From: Microglena sp. YARC
Lineage: Eukaryota; Chlorophyta; Chlorophyceae; Chlamydomonadales; Chlamydomonadaceae
NCBI GenBank assembly: GCA_022414725.1
Contig: CM039464.1
Location: forward strand, 48,911,598 to 48,975,597
DNA length: 64,000 nt
Direction of reading: 5' to 3'
This document shows positions 56,537 to 64,000 of the stretch, piece after piece. The notes under the pieces were generated by a model. The model saw nothing but the letters and a program-made list of their open reading frames with translations, ran no database searches and was not told where the DNA came from. Position 1 is the first letter of the stretch. Each line of letters starts with the position of its first letter. Both the position numbers and the translations under genes were made by a program.

Positions 56537-59500
56537 GTGGGGGGGGGGGGGGGGGGGGGGGGCATACTGGAATTAAAAAACGCAGGGTCTAAAAATGCAG
56601 GGCCTGAAAAACGCAGGTTCCTATAAAACGCAGGGTCTAAAAACGCAGGGCCTGAAAAACGCAGGTTCTATAAAACGCAGGGGGCCTGAAAAACGCAGGT
56701 TCTATAAAACGCAGGGTCTAAAAAACGCAGGGCCTGAAAAACGCAGGTTCTATAAAACGCAGGGTCTAAAAACGCAGGGCCTGAAAACGCAGGATCTATT
56801 AAAACGCAGGGTCTAAAAAAGCAGGTTTTATAAAACGCAGGGTCTTAAAAAAGCAGGGCCTGAAAAACGCAGGTTCTATAAAAACGGCAGGCGTCTAAAA
56901 ACGCAGGGTCTATAAAACGCAGGGTCTAAAAATGCAGGGCCTGAAAAAACGCAGGTTCTATAAAACGCAGGGTCTAAAAAAAAGCAGGTTCTATAAAACG
57001 CAGGGTTCTAAAAATGCAGGGCCTGAAAAACGCAGGATCTATAAAAACGCAGGGTCTAAAAAAGCAGGGCCTGAAAAAACGCAAGGTTCTATAAAACGCA
57101 GGGGTCTAAAAAAAAGCAGGTTCTATAAAACGCAGGGTCTAAAAAAGCAGGGCCTGAAAAAACGCGATGTTCTATAAAAACGCAGGGTCTAAAAAAGCAG
57201 GTTCTATAAAACGCAGGGTCTAAAAACGCAGGGCCTGAAAAACCGCAGGTTTCTATAAAACGCAGGGTCTAAAAAAGCAGGTTCTAATAGAACGCAGGGG
57301 TAAAAAAAAAACGCAGGGCCTGAAAAACGCAGGATAAAACCCAGGGTAAAAACGCAGCGGCCGGAAAAAACGCAGGTTCTAAAACGCAGGGTCTAAAAAA
57401 ACGCAGGGCCTGAAAAAACGCAGGTTCTATAAAACGCAGGGTCTAAAAATGCAGGGCCTGAAAAACGCAGGTTCTATAAAACGCAGGGTCTAAAAAAGTA
57501 GGGCCTGAAAAACGCAGGTTCTATAAAACGCAGGGTCTAAAAACGCAGGATCTATAAAACGCAGGGTCTAAAAACGCAGGGCCTGAAAAACGCAGGTTCT
57601 ATAAAACGCAGGTTCTAAAAAAGCAGGTTCTATAAAACGCAGGGTCTAAAACGCAGGGCCTGAAAAAACGCAGGATCTATAAAACGCAGGGTCTAAAAAA
57701 GCAGGGCCTGAAAAACGCAGGTTCTATAAAAACGCAGGGTCTAAAAACGCAGGGCCTGAAAAACGCAGGTTCTAAAAAACGCAGGGTCTAAAAAAATGCA
57801 GGGCCTGAAAAACGCAGGTTCTATAAAACGCAGGGTCTAAAAAAGCAGGTTCTATAAAACGCAGGGTCTAAAAACGCAGGGCCTGAAAAACGCAGGATCT
57901 ATAAAACGCAGGGTCTAAAAACGCAGGGCCTGAAAAACGCAGGTTCTATAAAACGCAGGGTCTAAAAAAGCAGGTTTTATAAAACGCAGGGTCTAAAAAA
58001 GCAGGGCCTGAAAAACGCAGGTTCTATAAAACGCAGGGTCTAAAAACGCAGGGTCTATAAAACGCAGGGTCTAAAAATGCAGGGCCTGAAAAACGCAGGT
58101 TCTATAAAACGCAGGGTCTAAAAAAGCAGGTTCTATAAAACGCAGGGTCTAAAAATGCAGGGCCTGAAAAACGCAGGATCTATAAAACGCAGGGTCTAAA
58201 AAAGCAGGTTCTATAAAATGCAGGGTCTAAAAAAGCAGGTTCTATAAAACGCAGGGTCTAAAAACGCAGGGCCTATAAAACGCAGGGTCTAAAAACGCAG
58301 GGTCTATAAAACGCAGGGTCTATAAATCGCAGGGTCTATAAAACGCAGGTTCTATAAAACGCAGGGTCTATAAAACGCAGGGTCTAAAAACGCAGGGCCT
58401 GAAAAACGCAGGTTCTATAAAACGCAGGGTCTAAAAATGCAGGGCCTGAAAAACGCAGGATCTATAAAACGCAGGGTCTAAAAAAAGCAGGGCCTGAAAA
58501 ATGCAGGTTCTATAAAACGCAGGGTCTAAAAACGCAGGGCCTGAAAAACGCAGGTTCTATAAAACGCAGGGTCTAAAAACGCAGGGCCTGAAAAACGCAG
58601 GTTCTATAAAACGCAGGGTCTAAAAAACGCAGGGTCTGAAAAAACGCAGGTTCTATAAAACGCAGGGGTCTAAAAACGCAGGGCCTAACTGCCCTCTGAG
58701 TGGTTGATCCCTTTATTCATGTATAGCCTGTCTGGTAGCTGAAGGTAGCTGAAGGTAGGTCAAGTTTTCTCTGCTTGGGTTAGACAAATTTATAAAAAGG
58801 CAAAATTTGACCCCCCCCCCCCCCCCCCCCCCCCACACCTCCTATTAAAGGGTGGCCCATTAGTGCTTCACGTATGTAAACTGTTTACATGACGCGTCGC
58901 AAATTTGGCGACTAGGTGTGACCTCAGTGCAACGTGCTGCCCCCCGAATCCAGCCGAGTGCTGAGAGCAGAGCCCTGGGGGGTCGGGGTGTGTGGGTAGG
59001 TATTTTTGACTAGTTCAGCCGGACCCATGCGTTCCCGGGTTCCCGGGTTCCCTTAATACCACGCCCCACCAGGTGTCATCATTACTTTTTTGATATGCTT
59101 GAACACAACTTGCTCCTCCTCAATATTTGCAACCTGTGCGGGTATTTCTGGCTAGTTTTGCCGGACCCATGCGTCACCATGCAGAGACTGAATGGCGTTG
59201 TGTCGCACACAAAAATGAATATTGTAGTACATGATATTTTGTACTACATGGTATCTTGTAGTACATGATATGCTCGAACCCACCTTGCTTCTTCTGGACA
59301 AAGCGTAGTTCTTCTTGGGGGGGGTATTTTTGACTAGTTCAGCCGGACCAATGCGTCGCCATGCAGGGACAGGATGACGACGCGTTGCACAGAAAAAAGT
59401 GGCTATGTGCTGCCCCCCGAATCCAGCCGAGTGCATAGAGCAGAGCCCTGGGGGGTCGGGGTGTGTGGGGGGGTATTTTTGACTAGTTCAGCCGGACCCA

Positions 59501-62251
59501 TGCGTCGCCATGCAGGGACACAATGACGACGCGTTGCACGGAAAAAAGTGGCTATGTGCTGCCCCCCAAATCCAGCGGAGCGCAAAGAGAAAAAACAATG
59601 GTAAAACAGAGGTAGCTCACACCAAATTTCACGTAAATTCAGGTGTCCGGCTTTGTCAACTCCAATTGGCGCGACAGATTTGTCCAACATCTGTTTGTGC
59701 AGTGCACAACCACCAACCACCAACACCACCACCCACCAACACAACCAACACCAACACCCACCAAAGTCAAATAGTAGCTCACACCACACTCCACGTGAAT
59801 TCAGGTATCTAGCTCCATCAACACTAATTGGCGCGACAGATTTTACCAACATATGTTTGTGCAGTGCTCAAAACCACCACCACCACCACCACCCACCAAC
59901 ACCACCGCCCACCACTCACCAACACCACCACCCACTGATACCACCAACACCACCACCCACCAACACCACAACACACCACAAACACCCACCAACACCAACA
60001 CCCACCAACACCACCAACACCAACACCCACCACCCACCAACACCAGCACCCACCAACACACCAACAACCCACAACACCAACAACACCCACCAACACCAAC
60101 AACACCAACACCGACACCCACCATCAACACCCACCACCACCACCAACACCCACCAACACCACCACCCACCAACACCACCAACACCAACACCCACCAACAC
60201 ACCAACACCAACACCCACACACCACCAACACCAGCACCCACCAACACCACCAACACCCACCAACACCACCAACACCCACCAACACCATCAACACCCACCA
60301 CCAACACCAACACCCACCAACACCAACACCCACCAACACCACCAACACCACCAACCACCACACACCAAAGTCAAATAGTAGCTCACATAAATAGTATCTA
60401 GCTCCATCAACACTAATTGGCGCGACAGATTTTACCAACATATGTTTGTGCAGTGCTCAACACCACCACCAACACCACCGCCCACCACTCACCAACACCA
60501 CCACCCACCAACACCACAACACACACACCAACACCCCACCAAACACCCACCAACACCAACACCACCAACACCACACCAACACCACAACCCCACCAACCAC
60601 CCACCACACCACCACCCACCACACCACCACACCACCACACCCACCAACACCACAACACAACACCCACCAACACACCAACACCCAACACCACACCACCAAC
60701 ACCCACCACAACACAACACAACACCAACACACACCAACACCACCAACACCAACACACACCACACACCAAAGTCAAATAGTAGCTCACACCACACTCCATG
60801 TGAATTCAGGTATCTAGCTCCATCAACACTAATTGGCGCTACAGATTTGACCAACATATGTTTGGTCAGTGCTCAACACCACCACCAACACCAACACCCA
60901 CCAACACAACCACCCACCACCACCACCCACCAAACACACCAACACCCCACCAACACCACCACCAACACCACCACCACCACCCAACACCACCCACCAACAC
61001 CCACCAACACCCACCACCCACACCCACCCACCAACACCCACCAACACCCAAACACCCACCAACACCACAACACCACACCAACCACACACCACCACCACCA
61101 CCACCAACACCACCCACCAACAACCAACACCACCACCAACACCACCCCACCAACACCCACCAACACACCACCACCACCAACACCACCAACACCACCAACA
61201 CCCACCACCCACCAACACCACCCACCAACACCACCACCAAACACCCACCAACCCACCACACCACCACCAACACCACCACACCACACCACCACCAACACCA
61301 CCACACCCACCCACCACCCACCAACACACACCACCCACCAACACCACCACCACACCACCACCCCACCAACACCACCCACCAACACCACCACCAACACCAC
61401 CCACCAACACCACCAACCACCACCCACCAACACCACCACACCACCACACCACCAACACCACCCACCAACACCACCAACACCACCAACACCCACCAACACC
61501 ACCACCAACACCACACCCACCAACACCACCACCCCACCAACACCACCCACCAACACCACCACCCACACACACCAACACCACCAACACCACCCACCAACAC
61601 CACCACCACACCAACACCACCACACCACCACCAACACCCACCAACACCACCCACCAACACCACCAACACCACACCAACCACCACACACCACACCACCACA
61701 CCACCACCACCACCCACCACCACCACACCACCAACACCACCACCCACACACCACCAACACCCACCAACCACCACCACACCACACCACCAACACCACCAAC
61801 ACCACCACCAACACCACCACCCACACCCACCAACACACACCAACACCCACCAACACCACCACCACCCACCAACACACCACACCAACCACACCCACCAAAC
61901 ACCAACACCCACCAACACCAACACCCACCCAACACCACCAACACCAACACACCACCACCAACACACCACCAACACGAACACCCAACACCCAACACCACCA
62001 ACACCACCAACACCACCAACACTACCACCCACCCACACCACCAACACCACCACACACCACCACACACACAACACACCACCCAACACCACACCACCACACC
62101 ACACACTTAAATCAAAAGTAGCTCACACCACATTCCACGTGAATTCAGGTATCTGGCTCCATCGACCCTAGAGGGCCAGACAGATGCTCTGTCCATTGAT
62201 CTCCTACATGTCCGCTGGAAGGAGGCCAACAACGTGCCCAAGAACCTTGAG
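31330..62251 (+). CDS. XRN-family 5'-3' exoribonuclease gene, plus strand, 9 exons visible, 3' end outside window
   Basis: Second XRN-like gene, divergent from the first. Exons: 31330-31342, 32806-32903, 34904-34922, 38946-38971, 44585-44707, 50740-50928, 52755-52827, 55725-55785, 62149-62251 (705 nt, 235 codons, all GT-AG, phases 1,0,1,0,0,0,1,2,0). Catalytic residues seen: D32 (YIDMN), D76 (ALDGP), K83, Q87/R90/R91, E158/E160 (GEGEVK), D186/D188 (GDDSD). The GNDxLP block and everything after it should lie to the right of the window. Exon lengths and intron phases match the minus-strand paralog except for one extra intron. Coding density is about 2 percent. All catalytic residues expected in this part are kept and there is no stop or frameshift, so I infer a functional gene. 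Confidence 0.85.
31343..32805. repeat. Plus gene intron 1: ~111-bp array and CAC/ATC tract
   Basis: Four to five units of ~111 bp with TTGCTTGTGTTTCTTTATTG at 31610-32120. A family E fragment (CCAAAACGGGGTCTCAGGTA) at 32430-32475. Trinucleotide CACCAC/ATCATC at 32585-32765. Confidence 0.85.
32806..32903 (+). CDS. Plus gene exon 2 (first metal-binding Asp)
   Basis: 98 nt, acceptor cccag, donor gtcagt, phase 1/0. Encodes GFGSYFRKENDKCYK and closes DHLYIDMNTIV with D32. The same length as its paralog. Two further copies of the last ~35 nt with donor follow at about 32966-33005 and 33062-33105. Confidence 0.9.
32904..33300 (+). repeat. Exon 2 3'-end copies and TTAGTTAGTTTCTC array
   Basis: Copies of CGACCACTTATAAATCGACA and of CGACCACTAATACATCGACA, each with GTGGTCAGT donors, then TCTCTTAGTTAGTTT units at 33120-33235 and a last GTGGTCAGTGACAG at 33273. 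Confidence 0.85.
33309..33376 (-). tRNA. tRNA-like sequence, probably a pseudogene or SINE head
   Basis: Minus strand contains TGGCCCAATGG, a good A box, and about 32 nt later GATTTGAATCC, close to the B box GGTTCGANNCC. I cannot fold a full acceptor stem. It lies directly beside family E, which suggests a tRNA-derived SINE. Confidence 0.4.
33410..33600. repeat. Dispersed repeat family E, copy 1
   Basis: TTTCAGAAAGGGGGTCTTCT, CTCCTGGTAGCGATTTGG and a GGGGGTTCGGGG stretch. A second copy lies at 34937-35100; fragments at 32925-33055 and 32430. Confidence 0.7.
33601..34903. repeat. Family B copy, AAT run, and ACTAC/ACCAC pentanucleotide array
   Basis: Family B at 33705-33760, (AAT)n at 33826-33868, and a pentanucleotide array at 34148-34800: (ACTAC)n then (ACCAC)n with (ACCGC)n patches. 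The array ends about 100 bp before exon 3. Confidence 0.9.
34904..34922 (+). CDS. Plus gene exon 3 (19-nt micro-exon, HNGIRK)
   Basis: CAC AAC GGA ATC AGG AAA G between acceptor ttgcag and donor gtgcgc. It matches the first part of minus exon 3 (HTAIRK). A very short exon, supported by phase (0 in, 1 out) and by the paralog. Confidence 0.75.
34937..35765. repeat. Family E copy 2 and family C copies
   Basis: Family E at 34937-35100, family C at 35150-35330 in two orientations, then a GC-richer block at 35390-35560 related in reverse to 53110-53420 (ACGCTGCATA / CTCGTAACTAAC), and another family C copy at 35565-35730. Confidence 0.65.
35103..35121 (+). CDS. Copy of plus gene exon 3 (HNGIWR), possible alternative micro-exon
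   Basis: 19 nt with the same length, phase and splice sites (ggag before, gtgcac after) as exon 3, three substitutions. It may be an unused duplicate; use is unknown. Confidence 0.4.
35766..37650. repeat. 104-bp tandem array, ~18 units, with 312-bp higher-order repeat
   Basis: Unit holds GTCCTGGTGGTTTGGGCGAG and CAATGTGTGCATCC. Words specific to single units recur 312 bp apart (36631/36943; 36742/37054), showing recent block duplication of three units. Not linked to a known exon. Confidence 0.95.
37660..38650. repeat. TTCTTG/TTCTCG hexanucleotide array
   Basis: Pyrimidine-rich (TTCTTG)n with many C/T variants, ~1 kb, ahead of exon 4. Confidence 0.95.
38946..38971 (+). CDS. Plus gene exon 4 (26-nt micro-exon, ATSWENHQR)
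   Basis: 26 nt, acceptor ccacag, donor gtgagt, phase 1/0. With exon 3 it makes exactly 45 nt, matching minus exon 3; SWENH aligns with SWEHF. Confidence 0.75.
39040..39490. repeat. CCAGTTATATGCAGGTAATAAGCAAAGCAG array
   Basis: About ten 40-55-bp units between the two exon 4 versions. Confidence 0.9.
39501..39526 (+). CDS. Copy of plus gene exon 4 (ASSYEHHQQ), possible mutually exclusive exon
   Basis: 26 nt with acceptor ccacag and donor gtgagg. The encoded piece differs at six of nine residues from exon 4, but length and phase are kept. Using both would break the frame (26 + 26), so the pair could only be mutually exclusive. Confidence 0.45.
39605..41895. repeat. 71-bp tandem array, ~32 units
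   Basis: Unit holds TTGCCCGTCTTGTCAGCTTT and GCACTAGCTAGCTAGTCATT, with the palindrome AGCTAGCT. Units vary little (GGATT/GGATC/GCATT, CCCGTAG/CCTGTAG) in a mosaic that suggests block duplications. Confidence 0.95.
42040..42230. repeat. CACCC/CACA-rich tract
   Basis: C-rich low-complexity sequence with a (CA)n run at 42203-42227. Confidence 0.85.
42345..43770. repeat. 30/31-bp tandem array, ~46 units
   Basis: Seventeen 30-bp units (CTGTACTTTTACCTTTGGAT + GGACAGAGAG) then about 28 31-bp units with GTGGGTGGACAAAGAGG. The 30-bp part is stop-free, which creates false open frames. Confidence 0.95.
43985..44230. repeat. Dispersed repeat family A, inverted copy
   Basis: Reverse complement of 670-910: TAGTTTTGACCCGGTT, AGCTATAAAAAGCTATA and GAAACCCACTTTCAGATTTG in the opposite order. 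Confidence 0.65.
44320..44584 (+). repeat. Two 5'-part copies of plus exon 5, ~106 bp
   Basis: GATCTGCAG followed by GGGCTCTACAGGCATCTGGA at 44373 and GGCCTCTACAGGCAGCTGGA at 44479, each with its own acceptor; the real exon starts at 44585. Spacing 106 bp. Confidence 0.9.
44585..44707 (+). CDS. Plus gene exon 5 (LDGPGPLAK and TQRERR)
   Basis: 123 nt, acceptor ctgcag, donor gtgacc, phase 0/0. Residues 53-93: GLYRQLDATLRVLRPRKS then VMLALDGPGPLAKLLTQRER. This is the clearest XRN block in the plus gene (D76, K83, Q87, R90, R91). Confidence 0.95.
44820..50200. repeat. CCTCACCACCTCAAC minisatellite, ~4.6 kb, interrupted by a mobile element
   Basis: Degenerate CTCAACCTCACCACCTCAAC units fill intron 5 except 47250-48001. 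The core CTCACCACCTC is found in exon 6 (CTCGACCTCACCACCTCTCT, codons L-D-L-T-T-S-L), which I take as its source. Confidence 0.95.
47252..47999. mobile_element. 748-bp terminal-inverted-repeat element flanked by TA
   Basis: Ends GGCTTGTTCAAAAGTATTAG and, reversed, GGTGTGTTCAAAAGTATCAG: ~22-bp inverted repeats with three mismatches. TA stands at both edges (47250-47251, 48000-48001), as in Tc1/mariner-type target duplications. It cleanly interrupts a minisatellite. A 117-codon open frame (minus, 47477-47830) resembles nothing I know, so it is probably non-autonomous. Confidence 0.85.
50216..50739 (+). repeat. Three partial copies of plus exon 6 (5' half plus acceptor), ~168-180 bp
   Basis: Copies begin at 50216, 50396 and 50564, each after an AG, and carry the Lys-rich start, VLSGNAVTPGTT-like codons, then a CTCAACCTCACGACCTCACC expansion in place of the LDLTTSL codons. 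The real exon follows as the fourth unit. Confidence 0.85.
50740..50928 (+). CDS. Plus gene exon 6 (VTPGTTFM block)
   Basis: 189 nt, acceptor accag, donor gtgagt, phase 0/0. Lys-rich start, then SGNAVTPGTTFMLDLTTSLM and an end at DGLVP. Same length as the paralog. The stretch coding LDLTTSL resembles the unit of the huge upstream minisatellite. Confidence 0.95.
50929..51400 (+). repeat. Five downstream copies of the exon 6 donor edge, 77 bp
   Basis: ATTGTGCCTGTGAGTGACTG recurs about every 77 bp from 50926 to 51311, each followed by a family C piece (CAGCAGCTTCTAGGCAGCTC). The exon end plus donor and a dispersed repeat were amplified together. Confidence 0.9.
51440..52020. repeat. AT-rich stretch with ~65-bp units
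   Basis: AATAAAATAAA-rich DNA at 51460-51610, then four units with CTCATGAAAAGCTGTGAATA at 51720-51925. Confidence 0.8.
52020..52335. repeat. GGTGGTGGTGTTGGATGGGT array, plus gene
   Basis: Nearly the same unit as the array next to minus exon 6 at 17233-17815; here it lies in the intron before plus exon 7, which is the paralogous position relative to the GEGE exon. Confidence 0.9.
52530..52735. repeat. Poly-C and CA tracts before exon 7
   Basis: C runs at 52532-52588 and 52656-52679 with (CA)n between. They form an extreme pyrimidine tract ahead of the acceptor. Confidence 0.95.
52755..52827 (+). CDS. Plus gene exon 7 (GEGEVKIL)
   Basis: 73 nt, acceptor cccag, donor gtacgc, phase 0/1. Encodes GEGEVKILWRMAHHWHPTAN and on to TDSH. 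E158 and E160 are the catalytic glutamates. Confidence 0.95.
53100..53450. repeat. Dispersed repeat, related to family D and 35390-35560
   Basis: GCAGCGTCGCATGCGACGCT palindrome, then GAGTTAGTTACGAGACCATT and a second version CAGTTAGTTATGAGACAGTT. No gene recognised. Confidence 0.55.
53460..55724 (+). repeat. Arrays of the exon 8 acceptor edge (three types)
   Basis: Eight ~66-bp units of TTCAATGCCATCAATTTAAT; about eleven ~110-bp units containing CATGCATGCAG then TCATTATGGGCGGCGAC, i.e. acceptor plus exon 8 start; then six ~50-bp units of CAGATTACCATTTCCTTCAA. The true exon ends the series. Confidence 0.9.
55725..55785 (+). CDS. Plus gene exon 8 (GDDSDLILMAL)
   Basis: 61 nt, acceptor atgcag, donor gtaagt, phase 1/2. 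Encodes VIMGDDSDLILMALVSQQRN, with the metal-binding aspartates of the XRN DADLIML block. Confidence 0.95.
55790..56280. repeat. GGTGGGTAAGTTGGTAGTAG and GTAGTGGTGTAAGTG arrays
   Basis: Units like the exon 8 donor (GTAAGTGGTAGTAGGGGTGG) are repeated three times to 55920 and in looser form to 56275, around the dead exon 8 copy. Confidence 0.85.
56123..56172 (+). pseudogene. Dead copy of plus gene exon 8
   Basis: Repeats GACGACAGCGATCTGATACT and the rest of exon 8 with donor gtaagt, but CAA has become TAA (56162-56164) in the exon frame and the acceptor is missing. It lies 340 bp downstream of the real exon. Confidence 0.75.
56494..56562. repeat. TG run and poly-G
   Basis: (TG)n at 56496-56536 then about 24 G. 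Confidence 0.95.
56570..58690. repeat. AAACGCAGGGTCTAAAAACGCAGGGCCTG array, 2.1 kb
   Basis: Degenerate ~18-20-bp modules (AAAACGCAGGGTCTA, GCAGGGCCTGAAA, GCAGGTTCTATA). The left half has many single-base insertions in A runs, the right half far fewer. Confidence 0.95.
58805..59630. repeat. Poly-C run and three to four family D copies, ~170 bp
   Basis: C run at 58811-58834. Units with GACTAGTTCAGCCGGACCCA, ATGCGTCGCCATGCAGGGAC and CCCCCCGAATCCAGCCGAG at about 58920, 59140, 59320 and 59470. Confidence 0.85.
59641..62148 (+). repeat. CCACCAACACCAC array with four 5'-part copies of exon 9
   Basis: Trinucleotide-based CCACCAACA DNA. Copies of the exon 9 start, encoding YLAPSTLIGATDxTNIC, begin at 59643, 59805, ~60395 (acceptor damaged) and 60810, each preceded by AG and an AAAGTCAAATAGTAGCTCAC stretch; the true exon begins at 62149. 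Confidence 0.9.
62149..62251 (+). CDS. Plus gene exon 9 (VYLAPSTLEGQ ... LLHVRWKEA)
   Basis: 103 nt, acceptor ttcag, donor gtgtgt, phase 2/0. Residues 201-235: YLAPSTLEGQTDALSIDLLH then VRWKEANNVPKNLE. Aligns with minus exon 8. Its 5' half is copied four times upstream and its 3' half about 15 times downstream. Confidence 0.85.
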
Positions 62252-64000
62252 GTGTGTGTGTGTCTGTTAGTGCTTGTGTGTGATAGTGTATGTGTCCATT
62301 GATCTCCTACATGTCCGCTGGAAGGAGGCCAACAACGTGCCCAAGAACCTTGAGGTATGTGTGTCTGTGTGAGTGTGTGTGTGTCTGTCAGTGTTTGTGT
62401 GTGATTGTGTATGTGTCCATTGATCTCCTACATGTCCGCTGGAAGGAGGCCAACAACGTGCCCAAGAACCTTGAGGTGTGTGTGTGTGTCTGTGTGAGTG
62501 TTTGTGTGTGATAGTGTATGTGTCCATTGATCTCCTACATGTCCGCTGGAAGGAGGCCAACAACGTGCCCAAGAACCTTGAGGTATGTGTGTCTGTGTGA
62601 GTGTGTGTGTGTCTGTCAGTGTTTGTGTGTGATTGTGTATGTGTCCATTGATCTCCTACATGTCCGCTGGAAGGAGGCCAACAACGTGCCCAAGAACCTT
62701 GAGGTGTGTGTGTGTCTGTTAGTGCTTGTGTGTGATAGTGTATGTGTCCATTGATCTCCTACATGTCCGCTGGAAGGAGGCCAACAACGTGCCCAAGAAC
62801 CTTGAGGTATGTGTGTCTGTGTGAGTGTGTGTGTGTCTGTCAGTGTTTGTGTGTGATTGTGTATGTGTCCATTGATCTCCTACATGTCCGCTGGAAGGAG
62901 GCCAACAACGTGCCCAAGAACCTTGAGGTGTGTGTGTGTGTCTGTGTGAGTGTTTGTGTGTGATAGTGTATGTGTCCATTGATCTCCTACATGTCCGCTG
63001 GAAGGAGGCCAACAACGTGCCCAAGAACCTTGAGGTATGTGTGTCTGTGTGAGTGTTGTGTGTGTCTGTCAGTGTTTGTGTGTGATTGTGTATGTGTCCA
63101 TTGATCTCCTACATGTCCGCTGAAGGAGGCCAAACAACGTGCCCAAGCCTTGAGGTGTGTGTTGTGTCTGTAGTGCTTGTGTGTGAATAGTGTATGTGTC
63201 CATTGATCTCCTACATGTCCGCTGGAAGGAGGCCAACAACGTGCCCAAGAACCTTGAGGTATGTGTGTCTGTGTGAGTGTGTGTGTGTCTGTCAGTGTTT
63301 GTGTGTGATTGTGTATGTGTCCATTGATCTCCTACATGTCCGCTGGAAGGAGGCCAACAACGTGCCCAAGAACCTTAGGTGTGTGTTGTGTCTGTGTGAG
63401 TGTTTGTGTGTGATAGTGTATGTGTCCATTGATCTCCTACATGTCCGCTGGAAGGAGGCCAACAACGTGCCCAAGAACCTTGAGGTCTGTGTGTCTGTGT
63501 GGGTGTGTGTGTGTCTGTCAGTGTTTGTGTGTGATTGTGTATGTGTCCATTGATCTCCTACATGTCCGCTGGAAGGAGGCCAACAACGTGCCCAAGAACC
63601 TTGAGGTATGTGTGTCTGTTAGTGCTTGTGTGTGATAGTGTTTGTGTCCATTGGTTTCCTACATGTCCGCTGGAAGGAGGCCAACAACGTGCCCAAGAAC
63701 CTTGAGGTCTGTGTGTCTGTGTGTCTGTGTCTGTCAGTGTTTGTGTGTGATTGTGTATGTGTCCATTGATCTCCTACATGTCCGCTGGAAGGAGGCCAAC
63801 AACGTGCCCAAGAACCTTGAGGTGTGTGTGTGTCTGTGTGAGTGTGTGTGTGTGTCAGTGTTTGTGTGTGATTGTGTATGTGTCCATCAACTTCTCCATG
63901 TCCTCTGAAGGAAGCTTGCAAAGTGCCCAAGAAAGTGGAGGTGTGTGAGTCTGTGTTTGTCTGTGTGTCTGTTTGTGTTTGTGTGTGATTGTGTATTTAT
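62252..64000 (+). repeat. About 15 downstream copies of the exon 9 3' part, 105-120 bp
   Basis: CATTGATCTCCTACATGTCC to the donor gag|gtgtgt recurs near 62291, 62411, 62520, 62642, 62750 and so on to 63765, with a diverged last unit at 63885-63930. GTGTGTCTGTGTGAGTG fills the gaps. A 452-bp (four-unit) higher-order repeat is visible. Confidence 0.95.

Noticed and set aside
60442..62171. Open frames of 370-559 codons rich in HHQPPTNT or VVLVGGC on both strands
   Set aside because: Products of the CCACCAACA repeat, open in nearly every frame, with no start context or splice support.
1..64000. Viral or bacterial origin of the exonuclease genes
   Set aside because: XRN-like genes occur in some giant viruses, but the many GT-AG introns in shared positions point to a nuclear gene; no viral neighbours are present.

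Overview
This window is nuclear DNA from a eukaryote with long, spliceosomal (GT-AG) introns and very high repeat content. Nothing in it looks bacterial. Real coding sequence is only about 2.9 kb of 64 kb, in 26 short exons that I assembled by matching splice sites, intron phase and protein family. The organism cannot be named from this sequence. Introns packed with minisatellites and two short TTTAGGG runs would fit a green alga with a repeat-swollen genome, but this is a weak inference.

Two genes lie head to head. The minus-strand gene starts at 27945 and runs left off the window; 17 exons are visible, about 744 codons. The plus-strand gene starts at 31330 and runs right off the window; 9 exons are visible, 235 codons. 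Both encode XRN-family 5'-3' exoribonucleases (XRN1/XRN2-Rat1/XRN4 type). The N-terminal MGIPGF start, the YIDMN, (A/L)xDGPxPxAKxLTQRxRR, TPGTTFM, GEGEVKIL and GDDxDLILMAL motifs are present in both, and the minus gene also shows GNDYLP. The copies are paralogs: seven shared introns have the same phases, and exon lengths are the same or nearly so (13, 98, 45, 120/123, 189, 73, 61, 127/103). The plus gene has one extra intron that splits the 45-nt exon into 19 + 26.

Layout: 1-27945 minus gene (C-terminal RGG tail at the left edge, N-terminus at the right); 27946-31329 intergenic region that should hold both promoters, with a 90-bp poly-C tract and a possible small inverted-repeat element; 31330-64000 plus gene. 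Introns are made almost wholly of tandem arrays plus five or more families of short dispersed repeats and one clear 748-bp inverted-repeat transposable element at 47252-47999, flanked by TA.

The most striking pattern is that many intron arrays are built from pieces of the neighbouring exon. Copies of an exon's 5' part with its acceptor pile up upstream of it, and copies of its 3' part with its donor pile up downstream. This happens at most exons of both genes. Some copies are still splice-competent and in phase, so they may act as alternative or decoy exons. I regard this exon-edge-seeded satellite growth as the candidate new phenomenon in the window.

Almost all long open frames here are artefacts of stop-free tandem repeats and are not annotated as genes.
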